Shown here: piece by piece, positions 9,930 through 22,214 of the stretch
How positions within the stretch are numbered: position 1 is the first letter of the stretch
Layout of the letters: the number at the start of each line of letters is the position of its first letter
Assembly (NCBI GenBank): GCA_030549335.1
Contig: CM060196.1
Coordinates: 23,704,501 to 23,768,500 of the forward strand
Source: Pontederia crassipes
Lineage: Eukaryota; Streptophyta; Magnoliopsida; Commelinales; Pontederiaceae
Length of the DNA: 64,000 nt
Reading direction: 5' to 3'
Notes under the pieces: model-generated
Database searches by the model: none
What the model was told of the DNA's origin: nothing
Seen by the model: only the letters and a program-made list of their open reading frames with translations
Program-made: the position numbers and the translations under genes

Positions 9930-12818
9930 TGATGGCGATCACATTTTGAATTGTTTGGCAGCACAACAAACCCAACAGTGCAGTGATGAAATAGGAGTCT
10001 CCCACCCTTTTTTAGCTTGTACTTGCCTTCATTTTCTGTTGATATTTGTTTATAATTTTTTTTCTTTGCGTTACATAGACACATACCTTAGCCGAAGAGT
10101 TCGAACTCATGATCTCTTTGTCTGAGTGATGTCTGTGTTTACACCCTTGTTCTGTATTAATAGTTTACAATTGATATGCAGATGGAAGGAAGTGTGTAAG
10201 AAGGAACAAGGAAGCTTTCACCAACCATAAGAAATGTAAGAAGAGATGGATTGCAACATGAGATATCATCTAATAAGGTTCAATTTTTTTTTAAAAAAAA
10301 AAAGATCAACTTTTGGATACTAGTGTGGAAATCAATTATTCAAAAATTAATAGTTTATTCACAATGTTTGGAGGTTCAATTAAATTTTAATTTCAGTGAC
10401 TTGCATGCAGATTTACTTATAGGACCATTTTACCTAATGACTGAGCGAGATGAAGATTCTATAAGGAGCGAGTTATGTATATTTGCCATATCTTAAAATT
10501 TTCTTGCTAATATATTTGCCACATGTTATATTATTGGAAGAGCCAAGGCCTCTCCCAAATATGATCGAAAATAAATATAAACAAAAAATATTGGTACATG
10601 AATTTTCACACATGAGATCTTTTTTTAAAAAAAAGAAAATCAAGACTTGTACTGTTAAATTACTCATGTATTTCACATTCATGAAATCTTAATGAAAAAT
10701 CACCGTAAGAAATTACTTGGGATCTTTTTTTTCTCTCTCACACACAAACATTCGTTATTTTAAGCTGGTAAATCCATCTTTAATACCTATAATAATTTCA
10801 TTAGTTTATTTTCCTTATCGACCCTTTAATACACAAACATTATTTTTATTTTTCAAATAGTATTTAAGAAGATTGAAGGTTGTAAGGATTATTCATTTAT
10901 ATGATAGATGACTTGGGATCAACGTGGCACAAATCAATTTATATTTATTTATCACAGCACTCTTCCAAATTGGAGTGTACTGCTTTTTATGCATCTTCTT
11001 GTATCCATGGAGACTCGTTAAGTAAAATAATTAAGTCAATTACAATAAAATTAAATATGACCCCAACGCCTTTTTCATTTGTTAAATAAAAATTAATTAA
11101 AAAGAAAAAGAAGAAGAAGAAGAAAAGACGGTGACGGATGACGCGTCGAGTTGACCTTTCAATGGTTGGATCGAGTTCTGGGTCGCCATGAGACAAAGTG
11201 CGTGGGGTCACGTATATCTCGGTGCTTCGATTCCGGCGGCCCACAAAAGGTGTCATTGTGTGCAAAGTTGATGTGGCCATCTGAAAGGTCAATAATATTT
11301 CAATATATTTTTGTTAAAAAAATTAATCTTACTTCATCTTATTCCTTCCGATCTTTTTAATATCATTAGATCTTTATCTAGTAGTGATAATCTATTTAAA
11401 AAATTCAATCATGAACTATTAATAATGAAGATGATAAGAAACAATGTGAGGACATCAAAATTGAATCCTATATATTTATATATTAATGTGTTATATTATT
11501 ATTAAAATATATAAATTAGCCATAAAAATCATTGATCCATCTGTGTGAGAAGAAAAATAGCATTGCATCAAAATTAGAACTGAGCCTCGAATTAATTAAT
11601 TAGTTAAATGAATAAAAAAGGAAATTACGGAGTAAACTTCGAGGTGATCACCTTTCTGTTTTGATATGGATTTTACTTTATTTTTTTAAAAAAAAGTAAC
11701 GTTAAAAAGAAATCAATATTATGACATAAATTCTCATGTGGAGATTGAAAAAGATTTCTCAAGCTCCGGCTTTACCTTGAACTCGTCATTTTTTTTTCTT
11801 TTATTTATCTGTCAGATAGACAGGTATCCAAAAATCACATATAGAGGACAATAAGGTTCATAAATTTAACAAAATTTGATGTCTAATCTTGATCTTCCAA
11901 AACTTTAATGTGCTATTGAAAGAAGTCGGTTACAATATTCTATTTAGAAAAAATGATTATTTAGTATTTACAATAATTATTAATAATTTTTATCGTTTTT
12001 ACGTTTAATTAGAATTGCGAATAATTTAAGTTGTGCAACTAAGAGATATGGCCATTTATACTTTTTGTTCCTTTCCTATTTGCTCGACATAAAATAAAAA
12101 GATTACTTTCATGATATCCACGTTATAAATATCTTTTAATTTGATAATGTGGACCGACCATTTTGCATTAAATGCATTGAATAAATGAAGTCTCGTATTA
12201 ATTGTATTGTATTAGATTAGATGAAATGACCCGACTTTGTTAAAACGTCTGTTCTGGTTGGTCAAATTTAGTGGAAAAATTAGTTAAAATTCTAAAATCA
12301 AACGTGTACGGTAGAGAGTAGTTGGTTGTTCACTTGTTCTCTCTGAGTGAAAAAAAAGTCATATATGTTGAAAAAAATGAAATTAAATTACGAAATGTCA
12401 AAGTAGGTTACACAATTCAAGGTATTCTTTATTTGCTCCAATGAATATTACTGTGATTAAGGGAATATTAAAAAAATAAAATAGTATTATTTTAATCTAA
12501 AAACAAGAGAATAAACGAGAGGCACATATTATATATACAATAGGTTGAAACAATATAAAATAATTGTAATGTTTCTTAATCATCCTGAACACGTTTTCAG
12601 GATTCCACTCCACATGCATTACTCAATTTTAACTTTGACCGATCAACTTTCATGTTTCCTTTTTTTTTTTTCAACTTTCATGTTTGCATGATCAGAAGAC
12701 TTCCATATAACAATTCTAGTGTCACTGAAAGTGAATTATGGGCTTATGTTTATACTAACTATTAGGTCTCTATCTATTTTGATATCCATGTGTAACCAAT
12801 CCATCAAAGAAGCCAATC
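9930..12818. other. Non-coding flank upstream of MCTP, shared by both duplicates
   Basis: AT-rich sequence without a credible gene. The small ORFs here are not kept open in the matching copy at 31005-35488. A slightly GC-richer block at about 11130-11290 (ggtcgccatgagac, cggcggcccacaaaagg) is well kept between copies and may be a relic or a regulatory stretch; I do not recognise it. A SINE lies at 10057-10154. Confidence 0.6.
10057..10154 (-). mobile_element. tRNA-derived SINE (copy 1 of the duplication)
   Basis: On the minus strand a tRNA-like head has a B box GAGTTCGAACTC near 10089-10100; the A box is decayed here but reads TAGCACAGTGGC in the duplicate at 31236-31247. The 3' end is an A-rich run. 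The matching copy is flanked by near-direct repeats (see 31154-31260). Here only the right flank repeat is complete (10155-10172) and the left is shortened. Confidence 0.6.
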
Positions 12819-15340
12819 ATTGTAACACCCGAGGATCTAACAAGGACAATAAAGTAATTTACTAATTGAATTGAATATGTTGATGAATTAAAGGAGAATT
12901 TTGAAAAGAAATACGAATATAGTTTGAGAAAGAATATGAATATGATTGGAAAATGAAGTACCAAAAGAAAGAAAGTTATTAGAAATTATAATCAGAATAA
13001 TATTAGGGATTTCAAATTTATTTGAGATTTAATAGAATCTTTAATGGACATAGAACTTTCACATATAATAGGATTGAGAGTTTTATGATGTAAAAATATT
13101 TTAATCATTAAAATAATATTTAATAATAATATTATTATTATTATTTAAAAATAAAATGTAAAAATATTATTTTATTAATTAATTAAGAAAATTAAAGAAA
13201 ATATATTTTTGAATTAAATAGATCCGAAAATCCTTATTTTAATTATTTGAATTATTTAATTCTAAAATTAGGAAGGAAAAAATAAAGGAGAAGTTGAAAA
13301 GATAAAAGAGGAGTAATGCATATTTACTCCTAAGAGAAAGTGAAATTGTTTTACATATGGTTATTGTATAACTAATTAAATTCATATTTGATTAAATATG
13401 AGAGATTATCAGATGATTAACTAAAGACGGATGATTAGGATTAACTCCATGGCTGAAAATCATCAGCAGCCAAACTGAATTTCTACAATACAAATTCTAC
13501 TTCTCTCCTCCTTTGGACACGAACTGAGGCGTTTCAGAGTGCAAGAAGCCGTGCGTTTGGAAGCTCCCAAATAAGAGATCGCCGTTCAAATGTTGGTCGA
13601 GAGTTGTTGGATGACATCAGAGAGAAATTGCTGGTTAAAGTTTGACGTTTGTACGATCGACAAACAATAGGAAATAATTGATTTCTTTTTCAACTAACAT
13701 ACGAGGATCCCTATATTAACAATTTTCGTTGGTATAATCACTTAGAACCTTTGTCCTATAATTGAAGTTAGTATGAATTAATTTCTTATATAATTGCATA
13801 GAGTGCCGACCTCACCTAGTGGGATAAGGCTTTGTTGTTGTTGTATAATTGCATAGAGTATGGCATAGAAAATAGAGTAAAAAATCATATCGAAAATATG
13901 ACTTCCCAATAACGGCAAGACCCCACCCGACCCGACCCGCCCGATTTTGATCGGATTGGGTCGGGTCAGGTCAGCCCCCTTTGGAAGGTTGGGTTGGATC
14001 CAAATAAAGCATAATTTTTTTGTAATTTTTTTATTATATAAAAAATTTGAAAATTTTAAATTATATAAAATAAGTCAGTCCTCTTTTTTTATTTTTTTCT
14101 TACTTTTCTATTTCTTGTAACGATTGTAAACAAAATAGAGAAGTTACAATTCTGTAGGAGGTAACAACTGTAACGTACCAACAGGAGTTGGGGTGAAGTG
14201 GATTGTGGATGCAGAAAATTTTCGTTGGATGTATCATCTGTCATAGTCAGGCATACTGCGCGGCGACACCAGAATAGTCAAGCCCGATGATGCACTGAGA
14301 TTCCAACTCGTAACTAGTGCGCATAATTTTTAGCGCCGGACGATTAGCACCGCTTCCCGGTCACTAGGTGGCAACCCAAGAAAACAAAAAAAATAACTGT
14401 AACGTTAAAATTTAAAAAGCATGAAATGATTCATAAGCATTTAAATATTATTTTACACATTTAAAATATTTTATTTTTAAATACAAAATATAAACTGAAA
14501 AATCAAAAAATAAAAAAGTCAAGTCTTCGGGTCAAAAATTTTTGACTCATACTCGACCCGACCCAAAGTCGAGTTAAGCTCGAGTAGGGTTGGGTCCTCG
14601 GGTTCGCGGGTTGACCTGACCCGCAAAATACCCTTAGACCTGGTTCCTTCGAACCCAGGTGTGATTCGGACCGGGTCTTATTAACTTGGCCCGAGTTTTG
14701 TGGAGCAGAGTCCGGGTGTTGGCAACCTGAATGCGACTCATATTGATAAGTGAAAACTGAACTATCCGGCTCGGGTTCCAACGATAGAAATTGATATGGT
14801 GGAATTGGAGTTGATCTAGCCCTTATTTCGATTGCAACATATTGATGGAATTGGAATGGAACAACATCAACACGGTCCATGTTTCATTGGACCCGACTTA
14901 GATTTGACTAATGGATGAACATGACTCGAGTTCTAGAGTTAAAATTGACTGAATTCAGAAAAGAAAAATATGACCCGAGTTTCACCCCACCCGTCTTGAA
15001 TTTAGGTTGGAAAATGTTATTGGTATATTATTGTTTATCATTAATTATGATAATTAGTATTTTAATGATTTCTGAATATAGTAGTATCATAATTTATCAT
15101 TAATTATTGATTATTAATTGATTGTTAAGATTAAATTATTGATATGATAATAATTTATCATAAATTATTATATAGAATGATTGTTAATTGGCTGTTGATA
15201 ATCATCTTATCGATAAGATTGAGTTATGCATATGATGACACTACATCGCAAATTTTGAAAATCAATAACGGAAAATTAGAATCGATGAAAAATGGATTAT
15301 TGTTAATAAGTGTATTGATTTATTGATTGACACATAATAT
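12819..15340 (+). repeat. Old LTR-like relic upstream of MCTP copy 1
   Basis: It begins tgtaacacccgagg, like the LTR starts of the younger elements here (tgtaacgaccc, tgtaacgcccgag), and has the same kind of layout: AT-rich start, a leader-like block near 13500-13620, GC-rich 'cccgacccgac' stretches near 13925-13975 and 14520-14720, then an AT-rich ttgattgttaag end. The end is not defined and no gag-pol is attached. The relic is also in copy 2 from 35489, so it is older than the duplication. No gene seen. Confidence 0.45.
13804..13843 (+). mobile_element. 40 bp 3' tail of an Au-SINE/RTE-type retroposon
   Basis: The insert reads tgccgacctcacctagtggg then ataaggctttgttgttgttg. This is the tail shared by plant Au SINEs and RTE-type LINEs, ending in TTG repeats. 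It is flanked by a perfect 15-base duplication, tataattgcatagag, at 13789-13803 and 13844-13858. The second duplicate (near 36440) has the site once and no insert. Confidence 0.9.
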
Positions 15341-15429
15341 GTTTTCATGATTGTATCCCAAATTGAAATGACCTATAATGAATAATTGATAAAAGATAGA
15401 TGTCATAAGTAAATAAGATAAAAGACTGA

Positions 15430-16860
15430 TGCGTAGAATTTGTAACAATAAAATTGCTAGCAAGTGCACTAGTCGTATCAAGAAATAAAATAAATAATAC
15501 GATGTCGAACTCATGAGAAACTAGTTAAATATAATCTATCTCAATAATCTACTAGAAGAAGAAAATGGTTTTATGGTGAAAATAGAAAAGTAAAGGTGCA
15601 GAAAATAAATGATAAACAAATAAAATAAATTGATATTGAGTTTTAAGAATTATGAATGAATAATGTAAAGATAAATATGTATGGTCCTCTGTAATAATTG
15701 AGTTATACCAGTAAATAATAGCTTCGATTCTTATGACAGATTAAGAGTACCTAAAGTATTGACATCTCAAAACGAGTAAATCAAACTACCTTAACTTTTA
15801 ATAAAACTAATAATCGCAAATGCAAGTCAATTGTTAATTTTACAGAGAATTAAAATGCATGAAAATATATTTCCTACACTATTATTCACCCACATATCTG
15901 AATAGAAAAATAGACCGTATGAAATTCGGCACAAACAACGAGTTACCGAACATGCATTATATATGCTTCAACTTAAAAGCATGAATTTTTTTCCGCCGAC
16001 CCCCCTTGAACTATGAATCCCCTCTGAACTATATCACATTTTCCACTTAAGTTCATCCGTCAACCTCTGTTAACTTTCCCAATAATTTTTATTTTTTATT
16101 TATGAAATAATCAAATTACCCTCAAAACTTAAAATAATATAAATAGTAAATATAAAAAATGCGGGGGCGGGGGGTTGCCCCTCTGATGCCCCCAGCAAAG
16201 TAAACTTTTTTATTTTTATAATATATTATTTTATATTTTTCAATATTAGAGGGAAGAGTAATTTGATTATTTCATAAATCAAAAAAATAAAAATTAACAG
16301 AAAAGTTGACAAAGGTTGACGGATTGACTTAAGTGAAAAAGACGGTATAGTTCAAGAGAGATCAGCGGAATATACGAAACACATGGATAGACGCAAAAAA
16401 AGTCCATAGTTCAAGGGGGTAAGTTGAAAAACCCTAAAAGTAAAAGATCGATCATCAAAGCAATAATAATTCCTAAAACTAATCACCCTCTTACAGGTTT
16501 GTAATCTAATCTCGGAAATCAAATCACTCATCAAAAGGTAAGAACTTAGCATGCATAATAAAAAAAATCGAAAAGTTTAATTAACTTAACTAATAACAAG
16601 GTTCAAATAATTTTTCTTCTTGAACAAAATATAAAATCTCTATTACAGAAATAATGAACTATAAGAACTAGGTAAAAGAGCATCTAACTAAAAGATAGAA
16701 GAAGAATTCTTAGCCTTCGGAACCTCTGGCAATCAACGAGTTACCGCGCAGCCTTCTCTTTCGGGTGATCTTCACGCTTCGAAATTCGTCCTCTGTAATA
16801 TGGCACGTCTCCCAGGTCTCAAGCACACACTTTTTTGTATTGTAGGACATTTATTTATAG
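15430..16860 (-). repeat. Athila/Tat-like LTR remnant
   Basis: The left part resembles the Athila LTR at 59821-60902 in layout: a tgcaagtgcac-like phrase (gcaagtgcactagtcg near 15460-15475) followed by aataaataaaa-rich and clipped pyrimidine blocks. The right part (16680-16850) reads like the leader end of such an LTR. No primer site or coding region is attached and the termini are not clear, so this is a tentative call. A MITE sits inside it. Confidence 0.4.
15995..16425. mobile_element. MITE with long terminal inverted repeats (MULE-like)
   Basis: The left arm (gacccccct tgaactatg, then cacttaagttcatccgtcaa, then a run to caaattaccctc near 16120) is repeated inverted on the right from about 16250 (agagtaatttgattatttc) to ccatagttcaagggggt at 16404-16420. 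Arms are over 120 bases with mismatches; the centre (16130-16250) carries a G-rich run. No ORF. The long arms and the 'tagttcaaggggg' ends suit Mutator-type MITEs. I could not find a clean target duplication. Confidence 0.7.
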
Positions 16861-16992
16861 CCTTTATTTGTTATAAGAATTTTGATGAAATTTTGATTTG
16901 ATTGAGAGTTTAATGTCAAAATAATAAAATTTCGAAATAGACTTTGATTGAACTTTAAAACCATCCAAAACTTCTTCAAATCCGAATAAATA

Positions 16993-17770
16993 TGTAACGC
17001 TCTCAAATCGCACCCTGCCGCATAGCAAAATATGCTTCGAGGACAATACGAGTTATCCTTATGTGTACATCATATTGACCAAAAAGAAAATTTTGACTGG
17101 TCAATATATATCAATTAAAGCGGAAGACTAATCATTATTAAATAATAAATAGAGTACGACATCATAATATACGAAAGACTGATAAAGAACTTCATATGAG
17201 TACAAAAGAAAGCTAATATATCAAACTAATATGCGGAAAAGAAAAACTATCCCATCATCCAAAGGACTCAAAACACCCATTTGCAGCCACCTACGAGCTC
17301 GATCTATTATCGTTGGCCACCTTCATCATTCTGATCTTAGCCTACATTTAAGAACATGCAAGGGAGAACCTCCCTATGAGTTTTACAACTTAGTACGAAA
17401 GTAAGATAAGTATCATCATAAAATTATGAAACTAGACAGGAATCAATATGGACATCGTTATCATATAATTGGAATAAATGATGATCATCATAAAATAATG
17501 GGAACATATAAAGAAACATATAAATAAGAGATCAAAGATCATAATTAAATCATCCTAAAAAGGTGACAAGAGCCGATCATCATCAGAGTGATTCTTTATT
17601 CGCATGTATTCATCTTGTTCATCATCTTATTATTAATCTTTGACTTATTTGATGTATATTTTAACCCACGGATATGCCTGTCTCAATCCGTCCATCATCA
17701 TCAGTCATATGTGCCAGAATTGGCTTTTAATGTCAGCCCGGTCCGAGTATGATGTCAACCCGTCCCGAAT
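16993..17770 (-). repeat. Inverted LTR fragment related to the 37369-45934 element
   Basis: It begins tgtaacgctctcaaatcgca, the reverse complement of an LTR end. It then matches in order the reverse complement of 39273 back to about 38480: the ttgaccagtcaa phrase near 17090, the gagctcgatct stretch near 17290, the tgcatgttcttaa phrase near 17350 and the ataagtcaaaga phrase near 17640. It stops before the LTR start, so it is truncated rather than a full solo LTR. Confidence 0.8.
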
Positions 17771-18330
17771 TTTTCTCGAAGTTAGTCATATGTGCTCGTT
17801 GTACTCTATTTTGTGTGCTTTTCCGATCCAATCGTTTTGCACCTCCAAAATATTGATCTTGAGAATAAAATAGAACATGAGTGGGTAGCTTTAGACTTAA
17901 AAAAGAAATTAAGAAAATATATGTATTCAATGATAAAAATTATGAAAAATAACTTAAATAATGTATGTAAAACATATATGAAAATGCATGCATCAAGTAT
18001 ATCTTTAGAAATGCTATTTATTTACATTGTCGCCACTTCATCCTTATAGATGTTTTATAGCATATGATAGTTGGACGACTTTTCATAATAGAAGAAGTAT
18101 TAGCTTCCGCACTATTATTATTTATTTAGTCAACTTTCACATTCTTATCAAAATAATTATTATTAAATTATGAAAGTTGAGTTACAACTAATAATTATCA
18201 CACGTGAGGAGGATGAAATTTGGGCATGCATTATACATGCTCCCATTTACTACTGAAAAAGCTGACAGAGAAAATGAAATTTTGCATTGAACCAACATTT
18301 TTTTTTTTCCATATGGAGATCATATATGTA
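17771..18330. other. Unassigned AT-rich spacer
   Basis: I see no gene and no repeat that I can name between the LTR fragment and the start of the second MCTP duplicate. Confidence 0.5.
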
Positions 18331-18495
18331 TATGATACTAACAAGACCAAAACTATGCAGGCTGCGTGATATACATGTCCTTAGGACATCAGCACCATCA
18401 TTTGATGCTAATTTCTTAGCAGAAGCCCCACGTAACTATTTTAAAGTACCCAAACATACAGATGACGACCTGAAAGTTTTGGAAAATTCTTCCGT

Positions 18496-21407
18496 TCAGA
18501 TCAAACTGTCTGCCCTGGTGGGCAATCGCCGGAAAAAATTCATCGCCCGAGATGGCGTCTTGTGCCGAAACTTGGGGTGCCTCATGAGGTAGAACCCGCC
18601 GAGGAAGATAACCACCTGGATGGGGCATAGAGCACCAGCGCGGCCAGCAGGCAGAACACCATGAACATGGCCGTGGCACGGGGGTCTCTCCACGAAAGCA
18701 GCAGCTGCAGCCGCTCACCCTGCGTCGCGATGTCCCCGATGGTGGTTTGCATCTTTCCGGCCAGATGCCTCATCCGGATAATATCGGGGGTCTGGGTTGT
18801 CGGGAACCTATTGAACTCCTCGTCGAGCTCGTCCGGCGACGAGGAGTCGGCATGAGACAACTTTATGTCCATGTGGGGCGGGTGGAGCGGTCGGAACCGG
18901 TAATGCCACATCCCTATGAGGAACATGTAGAGGAAGACCGTCGGAAATATGAGCTCTGGGAAGCAGACGAGCATGACGAACAGGATGTGGACTAAGACGG
19001 TCGTCATGGGGTTGTTCCAGTTGCACACGCCCTGGAACCATTTCCATATGGCCATGGGCCCTGCGAACACGTTTACTAGCCGGAAGTAGTTGGCCTTGCT
19101 TCGGCGCATACTCCACAGGTGCGTCTCCGCGTCGGACATATACTCCACCACCTCCCGCCCCAGGGGCGGCTCCATGCGGCTGAGCTGATCTGCCACGATC
19201 TGGACGGCGATATGGCGCAGCCTCTCTTGGTCCGGCGGATTCATCGGCTTCGTATAGTGCATCTTTGGCAGGAGGGGTTTCGAGTATAGGTACATAGCCT
19301 CAATCATGGAGGTCGTGGAGAAGCGGATGGCCAGGTGGAGCTCCCCCATATTCTTGACGCCGGAGGGTAGGAGGACGAGGAGAGGGTACGTGTGGGAGTA
19401 GACGCGCCCGGTGTGAAGTGTGGAGAGGCGGATGCGCACCTTGCCGATGATGGCGTCCCTGTTGCCGTGGGAGCTCCCGGAGCCCTTCTCGTCGAGGTTG
19501 TGATTGTCGAAGACGCCGATGGTGAGGACGGTGCTGTGGTCGTAGACGTCCCAGGTGTATTGCTCCTGGAACTTGGGGTTCGGGTCGTCGACGACGGTGC
19601 GGGTACGCACCCACTTCTGGCCGTACTTGGCGACGCAGTAGGCGTCGCAGGTACCCTTTCCGTCGCGGATCTTTGTGGGATGGAGGCGGTCGGCTTTCAG
19701 GATGCCCAGCTCGAGCAGCCCGATGGGGTGGGACTTCCAAAGTTGCTTCGCCGTCGGCCGGAGATCGCTGCTGTAATGCGTGGGCTCGTGGAGTACGTGG
19801 TAACCGCCGTCCAGAGACGCGCGGACTTGTATCTTGCTGGCGAACTTGTCCTCCTTCAGTTGGTCCACGTCGATGGTCACCTCCTTCTTGAGGTCGTGCC
19901 ACTTCTCCCGCACCTTCCGGTCATCGTGGCGCTTCTCTATCTGCGAGAGGGCAAATGGACCTGCCCAATGACTTCTTCTTTGTTGGGTCCAACCTGGTCC
20001 TCCACTGACAGAAGCAACTGCTCTTCGAACGGCTCGGCGGCCACAAAGATGAACTCATGGTTCCAAACATAGTACGATGTCGGCGATCGAATCGGAAACG
20101 TTTTATACATCTGCCTGCCCAGTTGCACCCTGCACTGGACGTTCGGGTGCTTGCTCCGGTCCTTTGAGTAGACATCCTGGGCGGCGATGACTTCGACGCG
20201 AAGGTACCACATCCTGGGCGCGTGGTAGACCTTCGCGCGGTGTTGGCTGTTGGGGCCGGCGAAGCTGGCGCTCTTCAAGTTTTCGTAGTGCGTCGCGTTA
20301 GCGAAACACTCGTCCGCTTGCGTGCCATTCCAGACGGCAAGCATCAGCTCGCCCTTCACCTTGTCCCCTTTCTTGTCCTCGAGCCGGTACCACTCCGGCG
20401 CCAGCGGGCTGTCAGGGGGAACCCGCTTGGGCACTTCGTTCAGCTCGAAGTGCACGCGCCCAACGAAGTCGTCCCTCCCTATGTCCTTGTCCTTCACCAC
20501 CACGTCAACGACCGTCGCCTGGAGCCGATCTTTGCTGAAAGCGAACACTTCGTTCCACTCGGGATTCTGGTTCTTCTCGAAGTACTTGGTCTCTCCCGTG
20601 TAGTTCCCCAGCTTCACGTCCACATACGGGTCGAGGCTCCCTGTGATGTCCATAGCCGGAAGATCGCGCGCCTTTACGACCCGCACGAAGAGGTACTCCA
20701 TTTTTTCGACCAGGTCGAAGGCGCCGGCGTTCCTACCCTCCGGTATCACTCGACCGCCGACGACCCGCCCGCCTCCAAGGGAAGGACTGGTTTCCTTCAC
20801 GCTGTTTGCTGTTTGCTGATCGAACGAAGGGGTATCCAGCGAGTGTCCACTCCCGACATTGCCGTCAGGCCGTCTCTATCAACCGTAGCACGGGAATAGT
20901 ATTGCGGCGGCTGCTGCTGCTGCCGTGGCTGTTCCTCTCTAGAGACGTTAAAGAAGGACTGAACCGGGTCAACGGCGGGCGTGGATGCCCTGATGGAAGG
21001 GTCGTCGGTGATGAACAACTTGAGGCTGAGCTCGCCGCGGACGCGGGAGAACACCTTGAGTCCGTACTTCTCCAGAGGATAAGCAAGGGCTTCGCCGGCC
21101 GCGTCGGCGTGGGAGAAGAAGGAGCTCCCGGGGAGCTTGACTCTTCCGAGGAAGGCCTTGTTGCGGCTCGCCCTGTCGACGTGGTAGACGACGGCCTCCA
21201 GGGGCTTGTCCTGGAGAGCGGAAGAGTCGGTGACGTTGAAGTAGAAGATCTCGTTCCAGACGGGGTTCACGTCCTTCTCCTTCACGGTGGTTCGGAACGC
21301 TTGGCCGTCGAAGTGGAGCTCAACGCAGGGTTGGCGGCGCCGTGGCCGTCCTTGGGCACGAGGTCGTGCGCGCTGACCACCACCACGCCGAGCTTGAGAC
21401 TGCTCAT
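18496..21407 (-). pseudogene. MCTP: MCTP pseudogene (copy 2), four frameshifts
   Basis: Nearly identical in sequence to the intact gene at 5151-8093 over its full length, but broken. The original ATG is kept at 21407-21405. A one-base loss near 21327-21331 shifts the frame at about codon 27 and gives a stop some 15 codons on. One-base losses near 20825-20832 (between C2 domains 1 and 2) and 19944-19952 (within C2 domain 3) and a four-base loss near 18620-18628 (in the last membrane segment) shift it again. A 15-base in-frame deletion lies at about 18770. Between the lesions the frame stays open for long stretches (for example 443 codons at 18582-19913), so decay is recent. Sequencing errors could mimic single-base losses, but four lesions plus a deletion and a changed promoter favour a true pseudogene. 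Confidence 0.9.
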
Positions 21408-21472
21408 TTTGCCTGCTTAGTTGGGCACTTGGCGGCGGTGGCTGGTACGCTTTCGCCTGCTGAAACGGATAC

Positions 21473-22214
21473 CTGAACAGAGCAAATGCACGACGCAGGT
21501 TAAGCATTAAAACTGAAGCGAGCAGTTGGAAGAAAGGGTCAAGCCGAGAGGTTGAGGTCACTGACTCACTGGTTCAACATACAAGTGGCAATACCATTAA
21601 AGTTTCTTGTTATTTTCTTCTTCATTTTTGTCTGATAACATTGTTTTCAAGTTCTGAATTCTATCGCAAGCTCAAGCAAAGATTTAAGAGTAAACTCGGC
21701 ACAGTATGAGATACTTTTTTGTGTGTGTGGAGTGTAAAATACAGTATGAGATACTTGATAAGAATCAGATTTTTGCCTCACGTTTATGCATATTTAATCA
21801 GATTTTTTCCCTGATTAAGGATACTTAATTAAGTGGGGATTGGTGCAAACCCCTCATGACCTTACTGTATCGGCATAATCAAGAGAAATATACAGAAGTG
21901 ATCAATGTTGGAGTCCTGGAAAATATTTGCTGACAGAAACTTAGTGCCTTATCACTACGATCATACGAACTGGAAATTTAAATATTAATGAGCAGCATGC
22001 AACAGGAGAAGATTAGGAAAAAAGTTTGCTTCTGAGCAAGCTTCCTATTTCTCAGCAATACAACTCGTATCTGTTCTTTGATGCAAACAGGAAGGATGCA
22101 CTTCCGTGCTGATGCTTAAATTTCCAAACATATTTCGGAAACATTATGGAAGAAAAAGACAGATGATTGATTAACAAACAGCAAGCGGAGTAAGAGAATT
22201 AGAGAATTACTCAC
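21473..22214 (-). other. Leader intron of the MCTP pseudogene
   Basis: Donor GTGAGT at 22214-22209 and acceptor ctgttcag ending at 21473. It is about 660 bases shorter than in copy 1. The junction (near 21545-21550) falls at short shared 'gtca' sequences, which fits a deletion here. Confidence 0.55.

Larger units (their letters stand above)
4984..15205. repeat. Tandem duplication, copy 1 (MCTP gene plus upstream flank)
   Basis: Sequence from the (TA)n run to about 15205 is found again in the same order and orientation at 18330-37368 once later insertions are set aside. Matched anchors include the phrase tactaacaagaccaaa (4990 and 18336), the whole MCTP gene, the leader exon (9558 and 22215), the flank at 10251 and 31360, the block at 11100-11300 and 34010-34170, and the block ending ttaattggct.ttgataat (15185-15205 and 37350-37368). 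In copy 2 the homology stops where the LTR of another element begins, so the true right breakpoint is hidden. Confidence 0.9.

Noticed and set aside
20797-21561. ORF joining leader sequence to the first C2 domain of MCTP copy 2 (254 codons)
   Set aside because: It reads through the predicted intron and a frameshift. The matching sequence in copy 1 is untranslated leader and intron, so this is not a real N-terminus.
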